DNA of 64,000 nucleotides, taken from NCBI GenBank assembly GCA_038501625.1, contig JAZAYU010000019.1:2564501-2628500 (forward strand), read 5' to 3'. The notes beneath the pieces were generated by a model. That model saw only the letters and a list, made by a program, of their open reading frames with translations. It ran no database searches and was not told where the DNA came from. Position 1 is the first letter of the stretch. The number at the start of each line of letters is the position of its first letter. Made by a program: the position numbers and the translations under genes. Source of the DNA: Corbicula japonica (lineage: Eukaryota; Mollusca; Bivalvia; Venerida; Cyrenidae). Positions 46,701 to 53,853 of this stretch are shown here, piece by piece.

Positions 46701-49700
46701 TCTGATCAGTTCTAAACTGTTCGCTTTTTTATTCATTAGGTGATTCCTGACCAAAATGTGACCAGTGCAGATCCTGATCAGACGGCATGAATGTTGTTCC
46801 CATTTCAGGTTATGTTCTGTTTTATATTTGAACAGGAACCAGTTAGAGCGTGAGATCAGCCAGACACTGGAACAGGTCAGATACGAGTATGACATCATCA
46901 AGAATAAGGCAATACAAAATCAGGTCAGGATATACTTTGTCTCTTTACTTCTTGATGTTATTTTGTCAACTCTGGCACACCCATCTCATTTTAAAGTTTA
47001 GAATCATTGGGGATTCATTGTAAAAGATACTGGAGTTTTGGAATCTCACCAAAGATACTAGGTTTGGCTCATTTTGATACATGTACTTTTAAATTCAAAA
47101 TTAGGAAAATAAGTCCTATTAAAATAAAATAGCTGTTTTTTTAAGCAGAATTATGTTTTATGTCAGTGAAATGAAACAAGTTTACTGCCAATTCATTTAT
47201 GTTTGTCAGAATATCATTTCGTTGTTTTCTGTGTTATTAAGAGAGCATTACGGATTTTTTAATGTGTGTATTATAATGAGAAGTTTAAAATTGTATTAGA
47301 TATGTTGTTTAACACAATGATGTTAATAGCAAAGTTAGCATTAGATTTGTAATATTTTAATACATAGGGATTATCTCAGAAGATGGAATTTATCACAGTG
47401 ATGTTGTTACAGAATTAACAGTGTATCAGTCTTGTTTTAGGAGATGGAGTTTATCGCTGGCCTTGTGAGAGTAGGAACAATACCGAAGGAAGAGCTGGAG
47501 TCCGTCTTGAGAATGTTGTATCCTGGGAAATCTGAAGAGGAATTTAAGGCCATCTTTGACAAGATCTTCGACCCCAAAATGCAGACTATGCCGAGAACCA
47601 AGGAAGAAGTGTAAGTCTTAAATTAATTGAGAACATGTTAATACCTTTTACTCCATAGATATTCCTTTTTCACATGGCCAGTGTAGATCTAGATCAACCT
47701 GTTCATCTATGCCATCTGATCAAGATCTACACTGTTCTCTTTATTAGGTTATTTCTGACCAAGAAGCAGTGTAGATCCAGATCTGTTGTCACATATTTGT
47801 AGGCTGATCTGGATCTGCACTGGACACACACACACACAATAAAAACCATATCTATGGAGTACAGGGCTGAAACCTTCTCCATGTTTAAAAGATGGCATGA
47901 TTTACAGAAACTACCCAAAACTCCACCAAACATTAACTTAACCACTACCTCCAAATGTTCCTGATCAAATGTTAGTCAAACCTCATTGATAAATTCATAA
48001 CTGGACATACAGTAAAAATGATGTACTTCATATGGCTAAATTATTCAGTGAGTTTTAGTAGCATATGACATTATAATAAATCTATCATGAAGAAAGAATA
48101 TCATTAATAAGAGTTACTTTTTTTAACAGATTTTAGAAGACTTATTTTGATATTCAACGTAAGAAACAAAAAGTTTTTGCCAAATTAATGGTTAAAGAGT
48201 TAAAAAAAAAATCCATTTGTATGAGATCACTCATGCATGTTTCAGTTACAGTTATGTGAAGTAACTTTAGATAGATTTGAATAGTTCTTTTGTTGGGTAG
48301 AGTAATGTTTGGTTAGTTTTGGGTATTACTAACTATTTGCCATTGAAAGATATAATGAATTTAAACCCATGCACTGCATCCCATGGTTGGTGTGTATGTA
48401 TGTCTCTGAGAGTAGTCTGCTTGATGTTGCATTGGTTATGGTATCTTTCAACAAACAGTTCTCTTGGTGAAAGAGGTTAGGGTGGTTAAATAAATGAAAG
48501 TAAAGATATAGTATGTCACATAAACAAAACTCTCTGCAGAAGATTATCTTTGCAACAACTTTATCATTTACTCCATTTATATACATTCTATTGCTTGTGT
48601 GACCAGTTTACATCTAGATCAACAGGCACATTTATGCCATCTGACCAGGATCTTTACTGTTCCCTTTTTGGTTAAACATACTCTTGTAAATCAAAAAGGG
48701 AACAGAGTAGATCCTGATCAGATGGCATGAATGTGCACTGGATGTACACTGTTCTCACACGCAGTAAAGACATAAATCTGAAGAAAAGATTCAAACATAA
48801 TCCCATCTTCAGACATTTTCTGGTGAGATTTGTTTCCTCCTGTGAACCAGCACAATGGGACTGTGTGGAGACTGCAAAGTGTGCTTGTGTGTATGTGCAG
48901 AAATAACTGTTAAGTTATGAAATATTTTATGTTTAGAGTCTCTGTTTCCATCTGGATAAAATAATATCTATATCTTTAAGTGGACTTCTTAAGTAATATC
49001 CTCTTAAAGATATAACCCTTTCCTCCATAGATACATCTTTATTGCATGGGCAAACAGTACAGATCATGATCATCCAGGAGTCTGTGCTGTCTGATCAGGA
49101 CCTTTACAATTTGCTTTTAGATTTATTGGATTATTTGTTACCAAAATGCAACCAGTGCAGATCCAGATCAGATGGCACATTTGTGCTGGTTGATCTGGAT
49201 CTACACTGGTCACACAATGCATTAAAATGTGCATATAACGAGCAAAGGGTTAAATTTGTGTGATCAGCATGAAAACATTTATGTAGACATAAACATCTTA
49301 TCATAAAACTTGTGACAGTTATTGCAAAGCAAATAAAGTTTTTGCACTTTTGCATTGATGTTTTATGCATTTTTGTTTCTAACCTCTTGTAGCATCTCGT
49401 TCTTGTTTTCTGTCTTAAACTAATGCATTGTGTGTTCTTTTCTTCTTTAATTGGTTAATATAGTAGCCAATTGATGGACCGTGTCCGGAGTTCCCAAGTT
49501 GACCCACCACCTTTCATGCGACGCACCTCTCAAATGAGCATGGCTGGTTCACTTTCTAGCAGGGGAAGGTATACACTCACTTTCTTACACATTTTTGATA
49601 AGTTACACACAGCAGGCCATTAAATGTCAGAAATGTGTGCTTTGAAAAGTATTTTGTGAAATTTTAACATCGTTGCAAATGGCTTAGCTTCTGCACAAAT

Positions 49701-52700
49701 ATAAAATTAATGTTGTAATTCTTGACCAAAATTTTGTGTTTGCTTTAATGTTCTTTCTGGCATAAAGTTCAAATTACTGTGAATTATTACATACTGGGTA
49801 ACTATAATATTTTATTTAAATGAATGGAAGAGCTGGGGCCCAAATCATAAAACCGAGATTGGAGAGCAGGGCTCAAGATCATAAAAACATAAATTGGAGA
49901 CCAGTCTCAAAACTCTAGCGTGTGATTGGTCAGTATTTATACCAAAGTTTTAACCTGGGTTGAAGGTTATAAAGCTGAGATTGGAAACCAGTCTCAAATC
50001 TCAAGCATCTGATTGGCTGAAATGGCGACTGGTCGCCATTTCAGCCAATCAGATGCTTGAGATTTGAGACTGGTTTTCATGCTCAGTTTTATAACCTTGG
50101 GCACAAATTTTTACAGAATTACAGCATATTTCATTTTAATGAAAGAAAAGAGCCAGGCTTCAAAATCATAAAACTAAAATGTGAGCAGGACTAAAGATCA
50201 TAAAACTAATTAGGTGAAAAGTTTCAAAATGCTAGCTTATGATTCGTCATTGTTGTGACAGAGCTTACCAGTTTCAACCAATCATCTGTCTGAATCTTAA
50301 AACTCCAGGTTAAAAACTTCTGATTGTTCAGTTTAAGTACTGGAATCATTTCCAACCAATCAGCTGTCAGAGATTTGAGACTTGGATTCTTTAACACTCA
50401 AAATCATTGTAATGGACTTGCTCTTTGGTTCACAGTCGATTAGTTGGATGTTTTACAAAAGTTACAAACTCAATAAGGATGCAATGTTAACCTTGATGCA
50501 GAAATGTACACAATATGCAAGTTTATTTAGTTTAGCACTAATCACAGATATGACAAAAGCTGTGTTAAGCACTTCAATGGTTTGTTTTTACTTTCATTTT
50601 ATTCAGTTGACATTTATTTATTTGTTATTAGTGTTTTCTTAGCATGTGTTGCATGAGCTTTACTTTTTGTTTCCATTAGACAGTGTCACCTTTTGCTTTG
50701 CTTTATTTAAGTTTTAGTTATGCAACATTATCTGTTACATATTAAATGCTGTCAATTCAGTGTTCAAGCATATTGAAAGGTATTGACTGTTGTAACACAC
50801 AGGAGTGTCATTGTGAATCATGGGGTGTACAAACAAAATTGCTCCCTGACAAAATACCTTTCTCTGAATTTTTAAAAGGCAAACAGATTCTCTTTAAAAC
50901 AAATTGTCTTGAAGACGCAGCCTTTTTGTGTCCCCCTTTTTATGTCCACTACCGAAGAAAATGCATAGGAGAAGTTTTGTCCATCTTTCTGTCATTCAAT
51001 TGGTCCATCACTATTCTTTGTCATTTCTTAATATTTCTTTTTCAAAATTCCAAATTATATTGCCTGTGATTTCACAATTCTAATGTAGTCTAGATTTATA
51101 GGTTAAAATCACATTTGACAAAATTATGCCCCTTTTTGTTCAGGGTTTTTGTTTCAGAAAATGTTAGCTATAACTTTGTCATTTCTTAAAATTTTATTTT
51201 TTATAACTTAGTTAAAAGGATTGTCTTGAAAGGATTTTGTCTTACACCCTTATCACATCTATAATTCAGTGTAAACTTCAATAAAACTACTTGTTACAGC
51301 CTGTCAGCAAGGGAGATAAAGCTCTTAGAGTAAGTTGTTTCCCACAATGGAAGCCAATTATTGTATTATGGTTTGGGCTTAACTGAGTATGAGAAAAAAA
51401 TTGCAACAAACAAATAGGCTTCCAGGCATGTTTCATATCAGTGGTGGTCTTCACATTCTTTTCAGACTATCAAATCTCCTTTATAATATGCTGTGCTCTG
51501 GCTTTATGTTTTACCTCTTGGTGTGCATGTGTGCTGTATTGGTGTGCAATAACTTAATGCACATTGCTGTTCCCACGCCCAAAATCACTGAAGTGAATTT
51601 GGAAACCAGTCTCAAAACTGTGGTTACCGTCATTGTCTGAATAAAAGCCGCACTTTTTTTCCAGAATTTGGCAGTAAAACATTGGGGGTGCGGCTAATAC
51701 ACAGGTTTGGCTGCTTATACATTGCGTTAAGCCATTTTCATCTGTTCCATCAGGTTTAGGGGGGTGCGGCTTATATATGAGTGCGGCTTATATTCGAACA
51801 ATGACGGTATTTTTGGTCAGTATGGAGAATTGTATCAATCTCTTCGTCAGATGCTTGAGTTAGCAGATTGATCTCCAGTCACAGTTTTATGATCTTGGGC
51901 CAAGGGCCTTAACCCTTTCCTGTACAGATACGCATTTTTACGCACGTGCGACCAGTGTAGATCCAGATCAGCCGGCACATCCGTGCCGTCTGATCAGGAT
52001 CTGCACTGGTCGCATTTTGGTCAGAAATAACCTAATGAATCAAGAAGCGAACAGTTTAGATCCTGATCAGACGGCACGGATGTGCCGGCTGATCTGGATC
52101 TAAACTGTTCGCCCTAGCAATTAAGGTGTGTCTGTACAGGAAAGGGTTAACATCTGGGCTGATGTGTAGTACTTGGAAAATGGATAGAGCTGTTGGGCAT
52201 CAGGCTCGATACCTGTTAATTTTGTGATTAAAGGAGGTGACATATGCATGTACAATTGCCCAAGATCATAAAACTTAGTATTCAGAGTTCAGAACAGTCT
52301 CAAAATGTTAAGTTTTGATAGGTCAGTGAAGAGACTGGTTTGAATTTGAACCTCTCAGCAGTTTGGGGTTGGAGACTGGTCTCTATGCTAAGTTTCAAGT
52401 TCTTTGGCCACGTTTGTGTAATATTTGCCTTTCATAAAAGCTACCGTCATTGTTCAAATATAAGCCGCACTCATGTATAAGCCGCACTGCCCCCCAAACC
52501 TGATGGAACAGATGAAAATGGCTTAACAAAGTGTATAAGCAGCCAAACCTGTGTATTAGCCGCACCCCAAACTTTTTACCAACAAATTCAGGGAAAAAAG
52601 TGTGGCTTATATTCAAACAACGACGGTAGATATTATACCGGTAGTAAGATCCAACAGTTTTGAGATTTACTTGTCGCTATTCAGCATTTTTTTTGTGTTT

Positions 52701-53853
52701 GTTACGGCAGTCTTTAATGATTTTGCATGATGTCCTATTGTAGAACATCATTGTTCAAGGATCAGGAGATATAATTATTTGTAATTAACCCTTTCCTCCA
52801 TAGACACATCTTAATTGCATTAGCGAACATTGTAGATTCAGATCAGACAGCACATCTGATCAGGATCTACACTGTTTGCTTTTTGATTCTTTATGTTATT
52901 TCTGACCAAAATGCGACCATTGCAGATCCTGATAAGATGGCACGGATCTGGATCTACACTGGTCACACATGCGTAAAAAATGCGTATGTATGGAGGAAAG
53001 GGTAAAAATCACACGAAACTAGAAATAATCATTAAAGTTATTAGAAATATTTAATACTCTCGTGCAGAAAAACATCCATGGATACTTGTGTCAATTATTC
53101 TAAATATTCTCACATACTGGTATCAAAAAGATATCTGGTGTGAACTCTCACAAAGTTTCAAGCTTTTTGGTACAATTAATATTTAAAATTATAGAAGAGG
53201 AGATGTATCCATATATTGAAAAAGGCTGTAAAAACTCTTTTTTCATGGAAATGGAAGGTTGTTCTTTTGACATTTTGAAAAAAAAGATATGTTCTGTATG
53301 AACATGAATAAGTGGATATAAAAAATCCATGAAAATACTCCACCCTCCCCCACAAAAAAAAACAACACAATAAATTTCAATGTGACACAGATAAATGTGA
53401 GTAATATTATGTTTTCTGTGATTCAGTTCGCTGAAAGGCTCATTTAAGAAAAAGAAGCAGCACGAGAGTTTCCCCACCCCTAAGGAACAGCAGCAATATT
53501 TCAACCAGGATCAGTTCGAAGATAACTCCCGCTTCCGTCCCAGCAGTCGCAATTTCGAAGAATCATCTCGCTTCGGTACTCCTCAGTTTGGTCGACCATC
53601 ATTCGAAGATCAGCCTCATCCTCTTGAGCAAGGTCATTCACAGCAGGGTAATTTACGCCAACAAAATGGACACGCTTACGCGAATCCCATAATGGAGGAA
53701 GATGAAGATGTCGTGCAGGCTCATTACATGTCAGGTGGCGGGCAGAGTCTTCCGTCCAAACTTCCGCCACTCGAGGTGGGACATAAGAAGAAGAAAAAGA
53801 AGAAATTCCTCAAGAAAATGGCTTCCCCGCGATACGACGAAGATGAGGATTAA
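19569..53853 (+). CDS. EVC2: EVC2 (limbin)-like ciliary transmembrane protein
   Basis: Reconstructed exons: 19569-19733, 21007-21165, 22103-22304, 23496-23605, 24424-24492, 25297-25431, 28972-29063, 29616-29785, 30382-30533, 31013-31093, 31817-31927, 32511-32735, 34024-34103, 35361-35593, 36431-36616, 37548-37755, 39767-39859, 40341-40449, 41389-41538, 41999-42100, 42722-42847, 43513-43566, 44150-44313, 46836-46923, 47441-47610, 49464-49568, 53427-53853. They join in phase: 3966 nt, 1321 residues; human EVC2 is about 1308. A signal peptide (1-23, ending IVEA), an ectodomain rich in N-x-S/T sites with two cysteines, one membrane helix at about 243-266 followed by KTRNK, long Glu/Lys/Gln-rich coiled coils and a Lys-rich tail are visible. 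EVC2 with EVC, IQCE and EFCAB7 sits at the ciliary base and promotes Hedgehog signalling. The call rests on architecture, length and general resemblance; paralogous EVC is the alternative but lacks a long ectodomain. Confidence 0.8.
19930..20030. repeat. Decayed TTAA cruciform MITE fragment
   Basis: A half-copy in EVC2 intron 1 with CCTTTTACTTATG and GTTTGATCTGCATTGTTAGC blocks. Confidence 0.45.
20115..20301. mobile_element. TA-flanked TIR MITE ('TACCGTCATTG'), copy 1
   Basis: Begins TACCGTCATTGTTCGAATAT and ends GGCTTATATTCAGACAATGA then CGGTA; the termini are inverted repeats of about 25 bp. The interior is GC-rich (AAGCCGCACCGCCCCC). Terminal TA suggests Tc1/mariner-type insertion. Three more copies are at 51625, 52442 and 58694. 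Confidence 0.85.
20302..20485. repeat. Decayed TTAA cruciform MITE, EVC2 intron 1
   Basis: Contains GATCCAAATCAG, TATCTGATCAGGATCTACAC and CAGCTGATCTGAATCAACAC hairpin blocks and ends in AAGGGATAAAAG. It directly abuts the TA-flanked MITE at 20301. Confidence 0.65.
20507..20608. repeat. Hairpin, 23-bp arms, EVC2 intron 1
   Basis: Arm 20507-20529 (ATAAATATCACATCCCATTG) is the reverse complement of 20586-20608 (CAATGGGATGTGATATTTAT). It may be one end of a larger repeat reaching to about 20915. Confidence 0.8.
22320..22410. repeat. TTAA-family fragment after EVC2 exon 3
   Basis: The 3' half only: GGCTGATCTGGATCTACACT, GTTTGCCCATGCAATAAAAG and AGTAAAGGGTTA. It begins within 20 bp of the exon 3 donor. 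Confidence 0.65.
23699..23840. mobile_element. Palindromic MITE family 'GGTTATAAA', copy 1
   Basis: A near-perfect palindrome of about 140 bp. Arms contain CTCAAATCTCAAGCATCTGA and GAAATGGCGA, centred on CCAGTCGCC at about 23770. It is inserted inside a TTAA-family copy whose remains flank it (23655-23698 and 23841-23890). EVC2 intron 4. Confidence 0.88.
24456..25075 (+). repeat. Tandem array derived from the end of EVC2 exon 5 plus its donor
   Basis: The motif GGACAGTTACACTCTACAAA then GGTGTAAGTATTTG, which spans the exon 5/intron 5 junction, is repeated about seven times downstream at about 24550, 24580, 24675, 24770, 24845, 24930 and 25025. Units are about 75-110 bp and diverged. Several copies keep the GGTGTAAGT donor. 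Confidence 0.85.
25297..25431 (+). CDS. EVC2: EVC2 exon 6: transmembrane helix
   Basis: 45 codons in phase 0. It encodes the single membrane segment (FFMAFILGCILVAIGFLIYF) followed by a basic stop-transfer (KTRNK). This places the preceding 240 residues outside and the coiled coils inside the cell. Confidence 0.88.
25576..26069. mobile_element. hAT-like MITE, 494 bp, with 8-bp target duplication
   Basis: Bounded by GCCTTTAC at 25568-25575 and 26070-26077. Ends are inverted: TAGTGTTGGGATATCGGTTG on the left and, in reverse, TAGTGATGTGCCGATGATTG on the right. The interior has repeated ATCGATT / ATCGG words. An 8-bp duplication and a TAGTG terminus fit hAT. EVC2 intron 6. Confidence 0.85.
26178..26419 (-). 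mobile_element. TTAA cruciform MITE, full-length, EVC2 intron 6
   Basis: Starts TTAACCCATTCC and ends GGAATGGGTTAA, in reverse orientation (the GCCCTAGC-type loop comes first). Both hairpins are intact. Diverged copies adjoin it on each side (26090-26170 and 26420-26525). Confidence 0.92.
27000..28310. other. Probable insertion of unknown type in EVC2 intron 6
   Basis: The segment contains GACTTTCGCGC near both ends (27059 and 28267) in direct orientation and is richer in CpG toward the right. No terminal duplication or coding sequence was recognised. Boundaries are approximate. Confidence 0.3.
28480..28720 (+). mobile_element. TTAA cruciform MITE, near-consensus copy
   Basis: The clearest member: TTAACCCATTCCTGGATATA, then hairpin 1 (GACCAGTGTAGATCCTGATC ... 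GGATCTGCACTGGTC), then a linker (GCATTTTGGTCAGAAATAAC), then hairpin 2 (GAACAGTTTAGATCCTGATC ... GGATCTAAACTGTTC), then GGGAAAGGGTTAA. The outer ends pair with each other, so a single strand could fold into an outer stem carrying two hairpins. No coding capacity. Confidence 0.95.
28717..28915. mobile_element. TTAA cruciform MITE sharing a TTAA with its neighbour
   Basis: Starts at the same TTAA that ends the previous copy (GGGTTAACCCATTTCCCC) and is more diverged (TCTAGATCTAGATCTGCCTG). It ends near the TTTAGGATAAATAATG region just before EVC2 exon 7. Confidence 0.65.
29416..29447. repeat. Perfect 32-bp palindrome
   Basis: CTGGGTTAAAGTATAC is followed immediately by its exact reverse complement, with no loop. 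It lies in EVC2 intron 7, about 170 bp before exon 8. Confidence 0.95.
29972..30113. mobile_element. Palindromic MITE family 'GGTTATAAA', copy 2
   Basis: Palindrome centred at about 30046 (GCGACCAGTCGCC); the right arm is slightly diverged (TTTACATTTGAGACTTATC). EVC2 intron 8. Confidence 0.88.
30155..30232 (-). repeat. tRNA-like sequence, probably a SINE head
   Basis: On the minus strand an A-box-like TGGTCTAGGGTAG (30212-30224) precedes a B-box GGGTTCAAATCCC (30170-30182) at tRNA spacing. I cannot fold a convincing anticodon arm, so this is a SINE head or tRNA pseudogene rather than a working tRNA gene. Confidence 0.5.
30534..31012 (+). other. EVC2: GC-AG intron in EVC2 (intron 9)
   Basis: Exon 9 reads in frame to AATAGG at 30533 and is followed by GCAAGT. 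No GT in the right place keeps the frame. The next exon begins after TTATTTTAG at 31012 and continues in phase 0 (AKNR|AMMNTL). GC-AG is the main minor donor class in animals, and the rest of this donor (CAAGT) is strong. Confidence 0.75.
30671..30810. mobile_element. Palindromic MITE family 'GGTTATAAA', copy 3
   Basis: Near-perfect palindrome centred at about 30741 (GCGACCAGTCGCC) in the GC-AG intron of EVC2; it is followed by a decayed TTAA-family fragment (30811-30976). Confidence 0.9.
32755..33838. repeat. Minisatellite of 43- and 52-bp units in EVC2 intron 12
   Basis: The proximal part (32755-33150) is a diverged CACATGTGACA repeat. From about 33153 there are roughly 15 well-conserved units (CAATAATGCATCAGAAACCA, CACATGACACATCACATTCG, TGA), 43 bp each; three carry a 9-bp insertion (GTGATGACA-type) making 52 bp. 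The long units recur every third or fourth unit. Confidence 0.93.
34303..35084 (+). repeat. Repeat element with 151-bp internal tandem units, EVC2 intron 13
   Basis: Opens with TACGCCCGTTTGAAAAACGG and closes with TTTTGACGGGCGTATTTTG; these ends are partly inverted. Inside, about four units of 151 bp (for example GAATATGTTGGTGGGCATAA at 34447, 34600, 34751 and 34902) are nearly identical. The short frames it creates repeat with the same period and are not genes. Confidence 0.88.
35569..36100 (+). repeat. 44-bp tandem array derived from the end of EVC2 exon 14 plus its donor
   Basis: The exon 14 end (GAAATGCAGACAGATGGACC, then CATCG|GTAGGT) is followed by about 11 copies of GAAATGCAGACTAATGGACC, CATTGGTAGGTCTGACTATA, TGGT at 44-bp spacing (the donor GT is at 35594 and 35638, and so on). 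The first five copies are nearly identical and later ones diverge. Most copies keep the GTAGGT donor. Confidence 0.92.
36894..37147 (+). mobile_element. TTAA cruciform MITE, full-length, EVC2 intron 15
   Basis: TTAACCCTTCCTACATAAAT start and GGGGGAAAGGGTTAA end with both hairpins present; hairpin 1 is slightly decayed (CATGATAGGCACTGGTCAC). Confidence 0.9.
37840..37938 (+). repeat. Minisatellite (TTATGTTAATATCTTTCATGTTG)n, left part
   Basis: About four units of roughly 24 bp. The array is split by the hAT-like insertion at 37939-38941 and resumes at 38942-39045. Confidence 0.85.
37939..38941. mobile_element. hAT-like non-autonomous element, 1003 bp, 8-bp target duplication
   Basis: GTTAATAT occurs at 37931-37938 and 38942-38949. 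Ends are inverted: TAGGGATGGGATCGAATACC on the left and, in reverse, TAGGGATGGGGCCGAATATT on the right. Subterminal regions are full of ATTCGAATATT words. No transposase frame remains. EVC2 intron 16. Confidence 0.9.
38942..39045 (+). repeat. Minisatellite (TTATGTTAATATCTTTCATGTTG)n, right part
   Basis: Continuation of the 37840 array after the hAT-like insertion. Confidence 0.8.
39461..39702 (+). mobile_element. TTAA cruciform MITE, EVC2 intron 16
   Basis: TTAACCCTTTCG start and GGAAAGAGTTAA end; both hairpins are intact, and the copy ends about 65 bp before exon 17. Confidence 0.9.
40085..40322 (+). mobile_element. TTAA cruciform MITE, EVC2 intron 17
   Basis: The left end is decayed; the right end GGAGGAAAGGGTTAA is intact and lies 19 bp before exon 18, inside the acceptor region. 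Confidence 0.8.
40943..41119. mobile_element. pogo-like MITE, EVC2 intron 18
   Basis: 177 bp flanked by TA. Left end CAGTAAAACTCCTCATTACG, right end in reverse CAGTGAAACCCCTCTATAAC. The CAGT...ACTG ends with a TA duplication are typical of pogo/Tigger. Confidence 0.8.
41630..41864. mobile_element. TTAA cruciform MITE, decayed, EVC2 intron 19
   Basis: Starts TTAACTCTTTACTCC and ends CTAAAGGGTT, with both hairpins recognisable but diverged. Confidence 0.8.
42410..42721 (+). repeat. Degenerate ~65-bp tandem repeat abutting the EVC2 intron 20 acceptor
   Basis: About five loose copies of TTTGGATCATGTGACTCACC, ACCTTGTGTAATG and CATGTATGC. The last copy runs into the TGTATGTTTGTAG acceptor of exon 21. 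Confidence 0.65.
43600..43845. mobile_element. TTAA cruciform MITE, decayed, EVC2 intron 22
   Basis: Both hairpins are present (CAACAGTGTAGATCCAGATC, CAGATCTGGATCTACACAG) with a 40-bp insertion of AACACAAA-rich sequence between them. Confidence 0.75.
44830..45416. mobile_element. TIR element nested in the 44353 repeat
   Basis: Left end GGTAGGTTCACGAAGACCTA and right end, in reverse, GGTAGATTCATGAAGGCTCA; about 34 bp of terminal inverted repeat, both followed by GGCCTAAAA. The interior is AT-rich and non-coding. Confidence 0.75.
45429..45897. mobile_element. 469-bp palindromic element nested in the 44353 repeat
   Basis: The left arm starts ATACTTAAGGACTTTGAAAA and the right arm ends TTTTCAAAGTCCTTAAGTAT; the arms pair along most of their length, including AAATCAAAAGTAACACTT with its complement, and meet near 45660. 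Confidence 0.85.
46623..46796 (-). mobile_element. TTAA cruciform MITE, truncated, EVC2 intron 23
   Basis: Intact TTAACCCTTTCC end, hairpin 2 and part of hairpin 1; it is cut off about 40 bp before exon 24. Confidence 0.85.
47374..47406 (+). repeat. Partial duplicate of the EVC2 exon 25 start
   Basis: TATCTCAG followed by AAGATGGAATTTATC resembles the true acceptor and exon start (GTTTTAG then GAGATGGAGTTTATC at 47441), 60 bp upstream of it. Reading it as an exon reaches TAA after about 12 codons, so it would not be productive. Confidence 0.5.
47639..47870 (-). mobile_element. TTAA cruciform MITE, EVC2 intron 25
   Basis: Starts TTAATACCTTTTACTCC; both hairpins are visible, and a short (CA)n lies in the loop near the right end. 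Confidence 0.8.
48565..48790. mobile_element. TTAA cruciform MITE, decayed, EVC2 intron 25
   Basis: CATTTACTCCATTTATATAC start; hairpin blocks GTTTACATCTAGATCAAC and CACTGGATGTACACTG remain. Confidence 0.75.
49014..49252 (-). mobile_element. TTAA cruciform MITE, EVC2 intron 25
   Basis: Starts TAACCCTTTCCTCCATAGAT and ends GAGCAAAGGGTTAA; both hairpins are present. Confidence 0.88.
49963..50101. mobile_element. Palindromic MITE family 'GGTTATAAA', copy 4
   Basis: Near-perfect palindrome centred at about 50031 (GCGACTGGTCGCC). Diverged relatives lie on both sides (49835-49945 and 50150-50390). EVC2 intron 26. Confidence 0.9.
51300..51329 (+). CDS. EVC2: Candidate 30-nt in-frame microexon of EVC2
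   Basis: Between exons 26 and 27, a TTGTTACAG acceptor is followed by 30 nt and then GTAAGT. It enters in phase 2 and leaves in phase 2, so including it would insert ten residues (SLSAREIKLL and a changed junction residue) without altering the frame. Both splice sites are near consensus. It is not counted in the 1321-residue model. Confidence 0.45.
51625..51809. mobile_element. TA-flanked TIR MITE ('TACCGTCATTG'), copy 2
   Basis: Opposite orientation to the copy at 20115; starts TACCGTCATTGTCTGAATAA and ends GAACAATGACGGTA. EVC2 intron 26, beginning about 300 bp after the candidate microexon. Confidence 0.87.
51909..52150 (+). mobile_element. TTAA cruciform MITE, near-consensus copy, EVC2 intron 26
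   Basis: TTAACCCTTTCCTGTACAGA start and CAGGAAAGGGTTAA end; nearly identical to the copies at 28480 and 59332, with perfect hairpins. Confidence 0.95.
52442..52628. mobile_element. TA-flanked TIR MITE ('TACCGTCATTG'), copy 3
   Basis: Same orientation as the copy at 20115; starts TACCGTCATTGTTCAAATAT and ends CAAACAACGACGGTA. Confidence 0.87.
52795..53005 (-). mobile_element. TTAA cruciform MITE, EVC2 intron 26
   Basis: TTAACCCTTTCCTCCATAGA start, right end GGAGGAAAGGGTAA with TTAA decayed; both hairpins are shortened by internal deletions. Confidence 0.87.
53427..53853 (+). CDS. EVC2: EVC2 last exon: basic, low-complexity tail
   Basis: Starts in phase 2 after GTGATTCAG and ends at TAA (53851-53853). 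The 142-residue tail has KKKK near its start, a Ser/Arg/Phe/Gln-rich middle (FRPSSRNFEESSRFGTPQFG) and seven consecutive lysines before FLKKM near the end, closing with DEDED. In vertebrates the EVC2 tail anchors the complex to EFCAB7-IQCE; I cannot confirm the same motif here. Confidence 0.85.

Noticed and set aside
53501..53770. 89-residue minus-strand frame
   Set aside because: It is the antisense shadow of the last EVC2 exon, which is supported by splice sites and phase.
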